A DNA stretch of 64,000 nucleotides from a bacterium (GTDB taxonomy: Bacteria; Desulfobacterota; Binatia; HRBIN30; CADEER01): NCBI GenBank assembly GCA_030430165.1, contig JAUIGL010000007.1, positions 1 through 64,000 of the forward strand, in the 5' to 3' direction. Positions 42,598 through 51,569 of this stretch are shown here, piece after piece. Position numbers and translations under genes: made by a program. Below the pieces are notes generated by a model. That model did not search any database. It worked only from the letters and a program-made list of their open reading frames with translations, and was not told the DNA's origin. Every line of letters begins with the position of its first letter. Position 1 is the stretch's first letter.

Positions 42598-43890
42598 CTA
42601 AGGTCCTTCACCGTCAGCCGGACGCACCAGATCCGCCAGGCTCGTAGAGCCGAGCTCTGTTTTGACGGCACTGGTGCGCCGGTCGAGGGCGCCGCGCACT
42701 GCCGGCGGCAGTGCCGTCGGTGCTTCGATGTCGCCGCCGCGGACGATGTCGAGGACTTCGAAGACCGAGATGGTTTCGAGCGCTCGGGCGATCGCGACTC
42801 CGTCCGGCTTTTTCGAGCGCAGCACCATGCCGTGCTCGAGCATGTGATCGACGATGTCGTCGACCACCGGCGGCGACAGCCCGGCCCGGCTGGCGAGCTC
42901 CCAGGTGGTCAGGGGCCCTTCGCCGCGGCGGTGGCTCTCGGCGAGGGCCATGGCGACCATCAGACCGCACTCCTCGCGTGCGATGATCGTCTTGTCGCGC
43001 GCCGCGCCGAGCACGCTCGACGGTTGCTGGACGAAAAACGCGATCTCGCCGCCGACCAGGACGATCAGCCAGTTGAAGTAGATCCAGATGATGAACAGCA
43101 GAATGATCGCGAAGCCGGAGTAGATCGCCGAGTAGCGCCCCGAGGTGACGACGAAGTTGGTGAACGCGGTGCCGGCCAGTTTCCAGGTGATGCCGGCGAC
43201 GAATCCGCCGACCAGCGCTCCCTTCCAGCTGACCTGTGTGTTGGGCAGGAACTTGTAGAGCAGGGTGAAGGCGGTGCCGAGGATCAGGTTGGGCAGGAGG
43301 ACGGTTCCCAGCCAGAGGAGCCAGGGCGCCACTTCGAGCGCGGTCTGCACGGCCGAGTGCTGGGTCGCCGTGGCAGTCAGGCCGAGCGCGGTGAAGACGA
43401 GCACCGGGCCGAGCAGGACGACGCTGAGGTAGTCGCGGAACTTGATCGCCATGCCGCGCGCCTGGCGCGCGTGCCAGATCTTGTTGAGAGCGTTCTCGAT
43501 CGCCCCGACGAGACTGATCACGGTGTACAGCAGTCCGGCGATGCCGGCCGCTCCGAGAACGCGCAGCTCGAGGTTGTCGACGAAGCCGATGATCTGCGCG
43601 GTGATCTCGTCGCCCTTCGGCCCGAGCGGTGCCAGCGCGTTGGCGAGGAGCGGCTCGATCTGGTTCTGCACGCCGAATCCCTTGAGCACCGAGAAGGTCA
43701 CCGCGAGCAGCGGCACCAGCGACAGGATCGTCGTGTAGGTGAGGCTCATCGCGTGAATCGGCACCTCGTCGGCCGAGTACTTGGCGTACAGCGCGGTCGC
43801 CGCGTCGCGCACCTTGGTGAAGGTGGAGAACCCGGGGCTGGCTTCGGTGTCGGGAGGGCTTGCGGTCGGCGCGGTTTCGCTCTCGCTCAT
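42598..43890 (-). CDS. YihY/UPF0761-family membrane protein with C-terminal winged-helix-like domain
   Basis: A 430-residue protein. After a polar N-terminus it has six predicted membrane helices (about 40-290) of the YihY/virulence-factor-BrkB family, with SLTYTTILSLVPLLAVTFSV at the first helix and GRYSAIYSGFAIILLFIIWI near the last. The cytoplasmic tail (about 310-400) includes LTTWELASRAGLSPPVVDDI, which looks like a winged-helix domain. ATG 43890 is preceded by GAGGGA. Function is unknown; YihY was once called RNase BN in error. The tail suggests a regulatory or nucleic-acid contact. Confidence 0.85.
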   Translation of the reverse strand: MSESETAPTASPPDTEASPGFSTFTKVRDAATALYAKYSADEVPIHAMSLTYTTILSLVPLLAVTFSVLKGFGVQNQIEPLLANALAPLGPKGDEITAQIIGFVDNLELRVLGAAGIAGLLYTVISLVGAIENALNKIWHARQARGMAIKFRDYLSVVLLGPVLVFTALGLTATATQHSAVQTALEVAPWLLWLGTVLLPNLILGTAFTLLYKFLPNTQVSWKGALVGGFVAGITWKLAGTAFTNFVVTSGRYSAIYSGFAIILLFIIWIYFNWLIVLVGGEIAFFVQQPSSVLGAARDKTIIAREECGLMVAMALAESHRRGEGPLTTWELASRAGLSPPVVDDIVDHMLEHGMVLRSKKPDGVAIARALETISVFEVLDIVRGGDIEAPTALPPAVRGALDRRTSAVKTELGSTSLADLVRPADGEGP

Positions 43891-43955
43891 GGTCCCTCTA
43901 TAGCGCGACTCGGCTCGGTGGTCGCAAGCACGGGCGGCGCAGCCACGCCCGACGA

Positions 43956-46418
43956 TCAGGGCAGCGCCACTTCGATGCGGCCGAGATCGTCGCGATGGGC
44001 GATCTGTCTGCCGGCGGCGAAGACCGAGAGTCCCTCGGGATAGCCGTCGTAGCGCGGCAGGCCGTCGCCCGGCGCGTCCCAGACGATGGTCAGGTCGAGT
44101 CCGCGGTAGCGCAGGCCGTCGACCAGAAAGTATTCCCAGGACTCGGCCATCGGATCGATCTCGAGGATGTCGTCGGCGCGCGGCACCAGACCGATCGGTC
44201 CTTCGACCACCAGGCTCAGCCACATCGAGTGGAAGTCGTGCGAGATGTCGGACGGCTTAGGCTGCGGCTGGCGCGCGTAGGGCTCCCACTGCGAGTAGTA
44301 CTCGTGGGCATTGGGGCGCCAGGTCGGGTCGTTGGGGTGGACACCGGGATAGACCAGGTCGTTGTAGCGCGACAGCAGCTCCATCACGTGACTCGGTCGC
44401 ACCGAGTCCTGCGAGTAGTTGCGCACGGCCTGGATCAGGGTACGTCCCCCCATGCTGATCGGGTGCGGCGCGATGTTGCGGGTGAGACCGTCCATCTCCC
44501 AGCTCCAATCGCGGTAATGCGCCTGGCTGGTGATCACCGGCGGGAAGCGCGACCAGAACTCCTGCGGGTCGACCAGGTAGCGCAACGCGTTGGTGTAGGG
44601 GGGCTGGTTCGGCGCGAGCAGGGTGGTGAAGGCGAACAGTCCGTGCAGCTCGCGGTAGGGGGCGCGCTGGTCGTCGCCGGCGCGTTGCGGGTAAAAGAAC
44701 TCGGTTTCGGGATCCCACAGCTTGGCGGTGGCGGCGTCGCGGATCTTCGCCGCCAGCGTCGCGAACTCGGCGGCCAGGGCCTCGTCGCCGGCGGCGGTGG
44801 CGAGCTCGACCATGCCGATGGCGTTGGCGTAGACGAAGCTCGCCAGATCGACCCGTTCCATCGATGGTGGGCGCGCGGTCTGATCGAGTCGCGCGCCGGA
44901 CCAGTGCCACCACGAGAGGATGTCGAGGTCGTAGCCGGTGACGCGCGGCCTGGCCCGCTCCGGCAGGGCGTCACCGTCTTGGTCGTAGCTGGTTGCCCAG
45001 GCGCGCACGTCGGCTGCCATTTGCGGCAGCAGCTCGGCGAGAGTTTGCTGCGGGATGGGGTGAACGCGGTTGAGCTCGGCGGCAGCCTGGACGATCCAGT
45101 GCGAGTAGGTCTCGCCCCAGTAGGGGCTGCCGGGCGGGTCGAGCACCGCGCCGTTGTCGGCTCGGTTGGCGTAGCTGTTGCGCAGCTGGGAGAGGGCGTA
45201 CTCGGGGTCGCGCAGGTAGGTGAGCTCCTTGATCTGCGCCGGGATGGCGAAGCCGATCGGATTGTCGAAGCCGAGCTTGCCCTCGTAGAAAGCGTGGTTG
45301 CGCAGATCGCCGGTGGCGCCGTCGCGGAAATCGACCATGTTGAAGCGGACGATCCACCAGCGGTAGTACCACATCTTCTTGAATGCCGGGTCGGAGCTGT
45401 CGAAGTAGGGGATGTTGTCGGCGAACCAGCGATTGTACTCGCTGGCCTGCTCGAGCACCGACGGCAGCGGCCGCTCCGGCTGCGGCTGCTCGCGAATCGC
45501 GAAGCGCATGGCGAGGTCGGCGGCTACCGACTCGCCGGAAGCGGGCAGGGTGAGCTCGGTCGCCAGGTGAACAATGTCGCCGTCGAGGCGTTCGAAGTCG
45601 GGCGCGTCGAGGTAGAGAAAGATCGGCTGATTCTGGTAGCGGCCGCTGCCCATCATCGGGAACGCGGCGGGGGAGCCGCCGCCGGGCAGGCGCGGATAGG
45701 GCGCGATTGCTTCGATGCGCAGGACGTGGTCCTTGCCGTCACCCGAACGCGCGCTGTAGATCGCCGCGGCGCGGTCGTCGTAGGTGATGAACTTGTGCTC
45801 CTCGATCGAGACCGTCGGCTGCCCGCTGCCCGGCGCGCCGAGCTCGTAGGCGAACGTCGTGTGGCTGGGGAAGCGGCGGATCGCGTACTGGTTGTCGTAG
45901 ACGACGATCGGCTGCCCGTCGATCGAGAAGCGCACGTCGAACAGGCGCTTGACGCAGTAGGTCGAGTGGACGAAGCAGAACTGCCCGGCGAGCCCGATCT
46001 GGTGCGTCAGCTCGCGCGTCCACAGCCTACGGCCGGAAGACAGGAGCAGCTCGTCGTCGTCGAGAATCAGCTGGCGCCCGATGTAGGGGGGCACGCCGCG
46101 CGGCGCCATGCGGAATACCTGGTGGCCGAGCGTGCCGTCGATGTAAAACTTGCGCAGCGCGGGAGTGTTGCGGGCACGGCCGCCGTCGAATTCGACCCAA
46201 CGATCGAATAGATCCGGTGCCACGAAGGCCTCGCGGGCGGGCGCCGCCGGAGGCTGCGTTGCCGCGGTCGCAGTTGGCGCGGCGCGGTCGGCGGGTCGCT
46301 CGCAAGCGACGATGCTGGTGCAGGCGACTGCCAGCAGGAGCGCCCGAGCCGCAGCGCTAGGAGCGCTGCGCTCGCGGTCGCGGTCGATGGATTCGAGTCG
46401 TAGTCTTGACGAAATCAT
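43956..46418 (-). CDS. Lipoprotein with (alpha/alpha)6 glycosidase-like domain
   Basis: An 820-residue protein with a long basic N-terminus, a hydrophobic segment and the lipobox SIVAC. Residues about 330-750 resemble six-hairpin (alpha/alpha)6 glycoside hydrolases of the GH63/MGH1-like type: WWHWSGARLD, DWSWEMDGLTRNIAP and DQDGDALPE are the visible acidic, aromatic-rich motifs. The N-terminal 250 residues look like a beta-sandwich. It ends with a beta-rich tail. Substrate unknown. It is divergent from the PuuD-like gene; ATG 46418 is preferred over the longer frame. Confidence 0.6.
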   Translation of the reverse strand: MISSRLRLESIDRDRERSAPSAAARALLLAVACTSIVACERPADRAAPTATAATQPPAAPAREAFVAPDLFDRWVEFDGGRARNTPALRKFYIDGTLGHQVFRMAPRGVPPYIGRQLILDDDELLLSSGRRLWTRELTHQIGLAGQFCFVHSTYCVKRLFDVRFSIDGQPIVVYDNQYAIRRFPSHTTFAYELGAPGSGQPTVSIEEHKFITYDDRAAAIYSARSGDGKDHVLRIEAIAPYPRLPGGGSPAAFPMMGSGRYQNQPIFLYLDAPDFERLDGDIVHLATELTLPASGESVAADLAMRFAIREQPQPERPLPSVLEQASEYNRWFADNIPYFDSSDPAFKKMWYYRWWIVRFNMVDFRDGATGDLRNHAFYEGKLGFDNPIGFAIPAQIKELTYLRDPEYALSQLRNSYANRADNGAVLDPPGSPYWGETYSHWIVQAAAELNRVHPIPQQTLAELLPQMAADVRAWATSYDQDGDALPERARPRVTGYDLDILSWWHWSGARLDQTARPPSMERVDLASFVYANAIGMVELATAAGDEALAAEFATLAAKIRDAATAKLWDPETEFFYPQRAGDDQRAPYRELHGLFAFTTLLAPNQPPYTNALRYLVDPQEFWSRFPPVITSQAHYRDWSWEMDGLTRNIAPHPISMGGRTLIQAVRNYSQDSVRPSHVMELLSRYNDLVYPGVHPNDPTWRPNAHEYYSQWEPYARQPQPKPSDISHDFHSMWLSLVVEGPIGLVPRADDILEIDPMAESWEYFLVDGLRYRGLDLTIVWDAPGDGLPRYDGYPEGLSVFAAGRQIAHRDDLGRIEVALP

Positions 46419-46492
46419 GGATTGTCCCGATGCGGGCCGCAGTCTGTGCCACTCTGCGTCGCGGGTAAAGCGCCGAGCCGGCCGTGCCGACC

Positions 46493-46520
46493 TTGACAAC
46501 ACCGTCTGGTGCCTCTTAAT
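46493..46520 (+). promoter_or_regulatory. Candidate sigma-70 promoter
   Basis: A consensus -35 box TTGACA (46493-46498) is separated by 16 bases from CTTAAT (46515-46520), a 4/6 match to the -10 box, in a locally AT-rich stretch. It lies about 70 bases upstream of the PuuD-like gene. Confidence 0.45.
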
Positions 46521-46589
46521 TCACTCAACTTCGTTAGTTTCTTCCGCATTGGGCGATTTTCATAACGGACTCGGACGGGGAGGTTTTTC

Positions 46590-47339
46590 ATGGAAGCCTT
46601 GCAAGGAATTTTTCGCTGGATTCACGTGATCGCGGGGATCACCTGGATCGGCCTGCTGTACTTTTTCAACTTCGTCAACTCGGCGTTCGCGCCGACCATG
46701 GACGGAGACACCAAGAAGAAGGTCGTCCCCGAGCTGATGCCGCGCGCGCTGTACTGGTTTCGTTGGGGCGCTGCCTACACCTGGGTCACCGGCGTCCTGC
46801 TTATTCTGCTGGTCTTCTATCACGGCGGGTTGATGTTCGACGACCTGCGCGCCGGATGGGGCGGTTTCGCCATCGGCATGGTCGCCGTCACCTTCCTCGG
46901 CGTTTTCGTCTACGACCTGCTCGCCAGCTCGGTTCTCAAGCCGACCAACGCGGCGTTCTGGGGCGGCTGGGTCATTTCGATGGTGGTGCTCTTCCTCTTC
47001 GATCTCGCCGGCTACAGCTTCCGCGCCACCGCGATCCACCTCGGCGCACTGTTCGGCACGTGCATGGCCTTCAACGTGTGGTTCCGTATCTGGCCGGCGC
47101 AGCAGCGCATCATCACCGCCACCAAGAACGGCGAGGCGCCCAATCCGGACGACCCGCCGCTGGCCGGGCTGCGCTCGAAGCACAACACCTACATGTCGGT
47201 GCCGCTGGTCTTCTTCATGCTGAACGCGCACATGACCTGGCTCCCCGGCGGCTTCATCGGCCTCGGCCTGGTGGTGCTGATCGGCTGGGCGGCGACCTAC
47301 TGGCTCTACCAGAAGGCGACCCAGGTGAAGGGCTTCTGA
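46590..47339 (+). CDS. PuuD-like (urate oxidase N-terminal domain) membrane protein
   Basis: A 249-residue membrane protein with seven or eight helices. The N-terminal FRWIHVIAGITWIGLLYFFN and the later AFNVWFRIWPAQQRII match the membrane domain of PuuD-type urate hydroxylases. PuuD normally carries a C-terminal cytochrome c domain that is absent here (no CxxCH), so an oxidase function is uncertain. The ribosome site GGGGAGG precedes ATG 46590. A textbook terminator follows. No purine-degradation gene is adjacent. Confidence 0.72.
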   Translation: MEALQGIFRWIHVIAGITWIGLLYFFNFVNSAFAPTMDGDTKKKVVPELMPRALYWFRWGAAYTWVTGVLLILLVFYHGGLMFDDLRAGWGGFAIGMVAVTFLGVFVYDLLASSVLKPTNAAFWGGWVISMVVLFLFDLAGYSFRATAIHLGALFGTCMAFNVWFRIWPAQQRIITATKNGEAPNPDDPPLAGLRSKHNTYMSVPLVFFMLNAHMTWLPGGFIGLGLVVLIGWAATYWLYQKATQVKGF

Positions 47340-47374
47340 GCCCGGGGATCTCGCAAGCACGGATTCTCTACGAA

Positions 47375-47413
47375 GGGGCCGGGACGATCGTCCCGGCCCC
47401 TTTCTTTTTTTTT
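47375..47413 (+). terminator. Intrinsic terminator
   Basis: GGGGCCGGGACG at 47375 pairs perfectly with CGTCCCGGCCCC ending at 47400, and is followed by TTTCTTTTTTTTT (47401-47413). It ends the PuuD-like transcript just ahead of the HAD phosphatase gene. Confidence 0.95.
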
Positions 47414-47437
47414 CGAACGGAGTAGGCGGGCCCCGTA

Positions 47438-48088
47438 ATGCCAGATCACTTGCGGACCGATCTTCTGATTCTCGATCTGGACGGCACGATCAGCGATCCG
47501 GGTGTCGGGATAGCGCGCTCGATCAACTACGCGTTGGCGAGCTTCGGCTACGCCGAGGTGACCGAGTCGGAAGTTGCCGCCTACATCGGGCCTCCCATTG
47601 AGCTGACCTTCCAGGGGCTGACGCGCACCGAGTCCGAGGAACACACGCTGGCGTTGGTCGCGAAGTACCGCGAGCGATACGCGGAAGTCGGCTACAGCGA
47701 GAACACTCTCTACCCCGGCGTAACCGAGGCGATCGAGGAGCTTGCCGGCCGCGGTGTCCGCCTCGGCGTGTGCACGTCCAAGCGCGTCGATTTTGCGGAG
47801 AGGATTCTCACCATGTTTGGTCTGCGGAGCCACTTCGAGTTCGTATCCGGTGGAGATGTCGGCGTCCCGAAAAGTGAGCAGCTCGCTCACCTGGTTGCCG
47901 AAGGGATCGCCGGCCCGGCCTCGGTGATGGTCGGCGATCGCGCCGTTGATATTCTCGCGGCCAAGGCGACCTCGCTTCGGTCGGTCGGAGTTCTCTGGGG
48001 ATACGGCTCGCAATCGGAGCTCATCGACGCCGGTGCGGATGCGGTGCTGTCCGAACCGCGGCTGTTGAACGAGGTGTGCCGCCCGTGA
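47438..48088 (+). CDS. HAD-family phosphatase (phosphoglycolate phosphatase-like)
   Basis: A 216-residue HAD hydrolase. Motif I is ILDLDGTISD (Asp13, Asp15), motif II is the serine or threonine of VCTSKR, and motif III/IV are VPKSEQ and VMVGDRAVDILAAK. The alpha-helical cap resembles Gph and PpaX phosphatases. It starts about 25 bp after the terminator. A damaged copy of its central part is found at 56040-56205. Substrate probably a small phosphate ester such as phosphoglycolate or a nucleotide. Confidence 0.88.
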   Translation: MPDHLRTDLLILDLDGTISDPGVGIARSINYALASFGYAEVTESEVAAYIGPPIELTFQGLTRTESEEHTLALVAKYRERYAEVGYSENTLYPGVTEAIEELAGRGVRLGVCTSKRVDFAERILTMFGLRSHFEFVSGGDVGVPKSEQLAHLVAEGIAGPASVMVGDRAVDILAAKATSLRSVGVLWGYGSQSELIDAGADAVLSEPRLLNEVCRP

Positions 48089-48120
48089 TCGTATTGTTCG
48101 GGGAGGAACTTGCTGGAATC

Positions 48121-48834
48121 ATGGCGCGGAGAGCTGGAATCGCGACCCTCGTGGCGATTTGCGCGACAACCGGCGCGTGCACGAGGACCCACGTCGAGGG
48201 GCTGAGCCACAAGGTTGATCTGGGACCGATCACCGTCGGGCGAATCGAGGTCGCCTACGGCCGGGGCTTGGCCGGCGACCGCCTCAGACGGGCGCAGCAA
48301 CTGAGGGTTGCGGAACGACTCGAGCGGCGTCTCGCCGACTGGCTGGTCGAGGTCGAGCGATGGGGAGGCGACCGTATCGTTTCGATTGAGGTCGAACGCT
48401 TTCGTCTTCCCGCGGTCGCGAGAGGATTCACTGGGAGTCTGAAGGGAAGCGACTATCTCGGCGTTCGCGTTGCCCTGCTCGCAGACCAGGACGAGGTCCT
48501 TTCGTTTGGTGCCGAACAGGTGCTCGGGGCAGGTGATCGATCGGTCGCCGCCAACTACTCGGAGACGGCTGCCTTGCGAGAGCTGATCGACTCGATAGCC
48601 TGGTCGATTCTGCTGGAGGTTACACCGGTCCCGGAGCGCAAGGCTGTCTTCGACATCGGCAAGCGAGCCGAGGTGCCAAGGGCCATTCAGCTGCTGGAGG
48701 AGTGCGGCGAGCTTTCGTACCTCGAGTCCGTGGGGTTCTCGGCGAAGGGCTTGATTCCCTTCTCAACTGCCGCCGGCGCCGAAACGCGTCGGCTAAAGCG
48801 CGCCTTCGGCGGCACTCTCCCGCGTTGCTACTAG
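48121..48834 (+). CDS. Lipoprotein of unknown function
   Basis: A 237-residue lipoprotein. The signal MARRAGIATLVAICATTGAC has a lipobox (TGAC, about Cys20). The mature part is mixed alpha/beta with RAQQLRVAERLERRLADWLV and SIEVERFRLPAVARGF; no catalytic motif is visible. ATG 48121 is used; a GTG at 48076 in frame would place residues before the signal. It follows the HAD gene closely and may share its transcript. Confidence 0.65.
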   Translation: MARRAGIATLVAICATTGACTRTHVEGLSHKVDLGPITVGRIEVAYGRGLAGDRLRRAQQLRVAERLERRLADWLVEVERWGGDRIVSIEVERFRLPAVARGFTGSLKGSDYLGVRVALLADQDEVLSFGAEQVLGAGDRSVAANYSETAALRELIDSIAWSILLEVTPVPERKAVFDIGKRAEVPRAIQLLEECGELSYLESVGFSAKGLIPFSTAAGAETRRLKRAFGGTLPRCY

Positions 48835-48870
48835 ACGACTGTGTCGCGCAGACGCATTGTCGAGCACGCA

Positions 48871-49096
48871 ATGCGGGTGCGTTTCGTCGGCTTGGTACTC
48901 ATACTTCCCTGCGCGGCTGGTTGCTCGGGGCGCCCTCGAACGGCGCAGCGACGGGATCCCCTTCCAGGAGGGAATGACGTGGTTGATTCCGGCCAGCTGG
49001 GGTGCCTGCCGTCTGCGTGTTTGCGGCGCGCAAGGGACCACGTTCGAGCTGATCGAGCACGCCCGGACAGCCGATCCGATTGAGAGGAGAGATTGA
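48871..49096 (+). pseudogene. Possible small lipoprotein gene with a frameshift
   Basis: Reading from ATG 48871 gives a convincing lipoprotein signal, MRVRFVGLVLILPCAAGC, but the frame then turns Arg-rich and implausible. The adjacent frame, ending at 49096, continues with DGIPFQEGMTWLIPASWGAC and FELIEHARTADPIERRD, which look like normal protein. One indel near 48930 would join the two. Either this is a decayed 75-residue lipoprotein or there is a sequencing error; it may also be chance. Confidence 0.35.
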
Positions 49097-49229
49097 TTGG
49101 GGTGGGGGGATTGATTGGGGCAGGCCATGGCAACCTCTTGAATTGATTCAGTTCGCACGCTGGAGAGAGTGAATTTCGGTCCTTGAGGTCGCGTTTCTCG
49201 GTCCGAGAATCGATCGTAAGACGCACCCG

Positions 49230-49415
49230 CTACCGCAGATAGTACAGGGTGACGATGCCGGCCGCGTAGCAGGCGATGATCGACAACCCTTCGAGCGCCG
49301 GCGCGGCGAACGATCGGCGGCCGACCTTGTCGTGATCGAGCAACTCTCCGAGACTCCGGATCTCTTGCCCACTGCACGAAGCCTTCTCGTCGCCCGGTTG
49401 CGCGTGGTCTTCCAT
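49230..49415 (-). CDS. Small protein with C-terminal membrane helix
   Basis: A 61-residue predicted protein: a polar first half (MEDHAQPGDEKASC) and a C-terminal hydrophobic stretch LEGLSIIACYAAGIVTLYYL that could be a tail anchor. Codon third positions are mostly G/C, as in the real genes here. No clear ribosome site is seen, and it lies alone in a 534-bp gap (49097-49630) that otherwise contains only a repeat fragment. Confidence 0.4.
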   Translation of the reverse strand: MEDHAQPGDEKASCSGQEIRSLGELLDHDKVGRRSFAAPALEGLSIIACYAAGIVTLYYLR

Positions 49416-49542
49416 CCCAAGGGATCGAAACAGCAGGCCTCATGCCACCCTGGGTCGCGCTATAGCGGCGCGGACGTCCGTTGCATCTTTTGCACGGCGT
49501 AACAATCGCGTTGCAGGACCTAGAGTCGGGTCCTGGATAGCC

Positions 49543-49584
49543 CCCCTTGGCGGCTTGGCGCGAGATAGTCTTTTGGCCTGGTCG
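49543..49584. repeat. Partial copy of the CGCCAAG inverted-repeat element
   Basis: CCTTGGCGGCTTGGCGCGAG, followed by ATAGTCTTTTGGCCTGGTCG, matches the right end of the element at 56464-56510, with an eight-base deletion. It is a solitary end or decayed copy, about 50 bp upstream of the ELWxxDGT-repeat protein. Confidence 0.6.
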
Positions 49585-49630
49585 CTGAGCTTGATCGCTG
49601 CACCCCGATCTTGAAGGGTGGGTCCAACCC

Positions 49631-51511
49631 ATGAATGTGCCTATCTCGGACACTCGGACACCCGTCCCCTGCGCCGCTACATCATCCGTGACCTCCCGGA
49701 GTCTACCGACCGCAAGAATTGCGTATGCAGTCCGGGCAACCGTCCAGGTCGCGGGCCTCCTCGCGCTCCTGTCTTCCCTGGTGTGCGCGCAGGCCGGCTC
49801 GGGCTCGCGGCGGCAGATCGAGCCAGGAGGCGAAATCAGCGGAGCCGGCCGATCCGTACCAAACGTTTCGGGGCTGGTGAACATCATTCCCGAGCTCGGG
49901 GCTGGTGATCCAGATCTCCTCACGGCGGTCGGGGATCGAGTATTCTTCTCGAATCGTTCCGACGCGGAGTTGTGGACCTCTGACGGCAGCGCCGACGGAA
50001 CCATCGGCCTCGAGATCGACTCCGGAACGATGCGCGCGTTGAACTTCCTCAGGTCCTCGGCAATCTCGCCCCCCAATCTGACCCTGGGGATCGATCTCAA
50101 CGGTAGCCTGCTCTTCGACGGCCAAAGCCCCGACTCATTCGGCGACAGCGAGCCTTGGATCAGTGACGGCACGGTTGATGGAACCTTCGCGCTCGCCCAG
50201 ACGCGGATGGCGTCGGGTCCGATTCCGAGCTTCATGGATCCGCTTCAGTTCCAGAAGCACGCCGGCCGTGGCTACTTCTCCTCCTATGTACGCTCGCCCG
50301 GCGTTCTTTGGGAAACGGACGGAACGGTCGACGGCACGGTGGCGCTCGGTCAGTTCTCGTCTCCACCGCGTGGCGACCTCTTCGGCTTCGATGCAGTCGC
50401 AGCCACCGAAACGATGCTCTTCCGCGTATCTACCGCCGGCGGAAACCGGAGCTTGCTCTACAGCTTGGATTCCGTCGGGGAGGACACCTTCCTGATCGAT
50501 TTCACGAAGTACATTTCGCCGGCACCTCCCATTCCACGCGGCATCGTCGAGCTGAACGGCCAAGTCTTCCTCGCGGGAGCCGACCTCGAACATGGAGACG
50601 AGCCCTGGGTCACCGACGGTACGGTCGATGGAACCCGCCTCCTTGCAGACATCAACACGGACACCCATGAACTAGCGCGCATCGGGACGCCGCAGGGGAT
50701 CCTGGAGGTCGGCGACCCATCCTACCCGCGCGATTTCACTGTAGCGGGCGATCGGGTGTTCCTCTTCGCCGACGATGGAGAACACGGCGTCGAGCTCTGG
50801 TCGACCGACGGAAGGGCATCGCGAACGAGAATGGTGCGCGACATCAATCCCGGCCCCGACAGCTCGGTTGAAGACATCTCCTCGCCGTTCGGCGACCGCG
50901 AGCTGACTACGTCACATATGGTCGCGTTCCGCGACCGCGCCGTGTTCGTCGCCGACAACGGGGCTACGGGCAACGAGCTCTGGATCACCGACGGCCCGGA
51001 AACGGGGGCGCGGCCGATCCGCGATATCGTGCCGGGCGCCGTCAGCTCCACGCCTTCCGAGCTCACGGTCATCGATGACCGCATCGTGTTTACTGCGTGC
51101 GACGATCGCGGCTGCGAACCGTGGGTGAGTGACGGCACGGCGCTTGGAACACGTCAACTCCTCGAGGTTGCCGTCGGGCCCGAGTCTTCGAACCCCGAGC
51201 AGTACACCGCCGCCGGAGATCTCGTGTACTTCATCACCGAGAGCAGCGCCGGCCGCGAGCTGTGGGCGGTGCGGCGGGCGCTCGTGACCACCGGCTATGC
51301 CGCTTGCCTCGGCGACTGCAATGTGAACGGTCAGGTCGATGTGAGCGAGCTCATCGTGGCCGTGCGCATCTCGCTGGGGCTCGCAGAAAACGACACCTGC
51401 CCCTTCGCCGACGGTGATCAGGATGGGGCCGTGCGCATCAACGAACTCATCGGTGGTGTCCGCAGCCTTCTCGATGGTTGCGCCGATCTTCAAACAAGTC
51501 GGGCACGGTAG
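49631..51511 (+). CDS. Secreted ELWxxDGT-repeat protein with C-terminal dockerin-like repeats
   Basis: A 626-residue exported protein. The signal-like hydrophobic segment (about 35-55) is preceded by 30 polar residues, so the true start may be GTG 49688. At least six units of the type ELWxxDGTxxGT (for example DAELWTSDGSADGT, GDEPWVTDGTVDGT, GVELWSTDGRASRT) suggest a beta-propeller. Residues about 555-620 carry two dockerin-like repeats (GDCNVNGQVDVSELIVAV and DGDQDGAVRINELIGGV), as in the B12-operon propellers. Probable cell-surface or secreted protein; ligand unknown. Confidence 0.78.
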   Translation: MNVPISDTRTPVPCAATSSVTSRSLPTARIAYAVRATVQVAGLLALLSSLVCAQAGSGSRRQIEPGGEISGAGRSVPNVSGLVNIIPELGAGDPDLLTAVGDRVFFSNRSDAELWTSDGSADGTIGLEIDSGTMRALNFLRSSAISPPNLTLGIDLNGSLLFDGQSPDSFGDSEPWISDGTVDGTFALAQTRMASGPIPSFMDPLQFQKHAGRGYFSSYVRSPGVLWETDGTVDGTVALGQFSSPPRGDLFGFDAVAATETMLFRVSTAGGNRSLLYSLDSVGEDTFLIDFTKYISPAPPIPRGIVELNGQVFLAGADLEHGDEPWVTDGTVDGTRLLADINTDTHELARIGTPQGILEVGDPSYPRDFTVAGDRVFLFADDGEHGVELWSTDGRASRTRMVRDINPGPDSSVEDISSPFGDRELTTSHMVAFRDRAVFVADNGATGNELWITDGPETGARPIRDIVPGAVSSTPSELTVIDDRIVFTACDDRGCEPWVSDGTALGTRQLLEVAVGPESSNPEQYTAAGDLVYFITESSAGRELWAVRRALVTTGYAACLGDCNVNGQVDVSELIVAVRISLGLAENDTCPFADGDQDGAVRINELIGGVRSLLDGCADLQTSRAR

Positions 51512-51569
51512 GGCTCAGGCGATGCGGCCCGCCCGCGCGGGCACCTGTTTGGGATTGATCGGAGTCGGC

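Noticed and set aside
48793-50235. A 480-codon minus-strand frame across the ELWxxDGT gene
   Set aside because: No domain signal; it crosses intergenic sequence and opposes a convincing secreted-protein gene.
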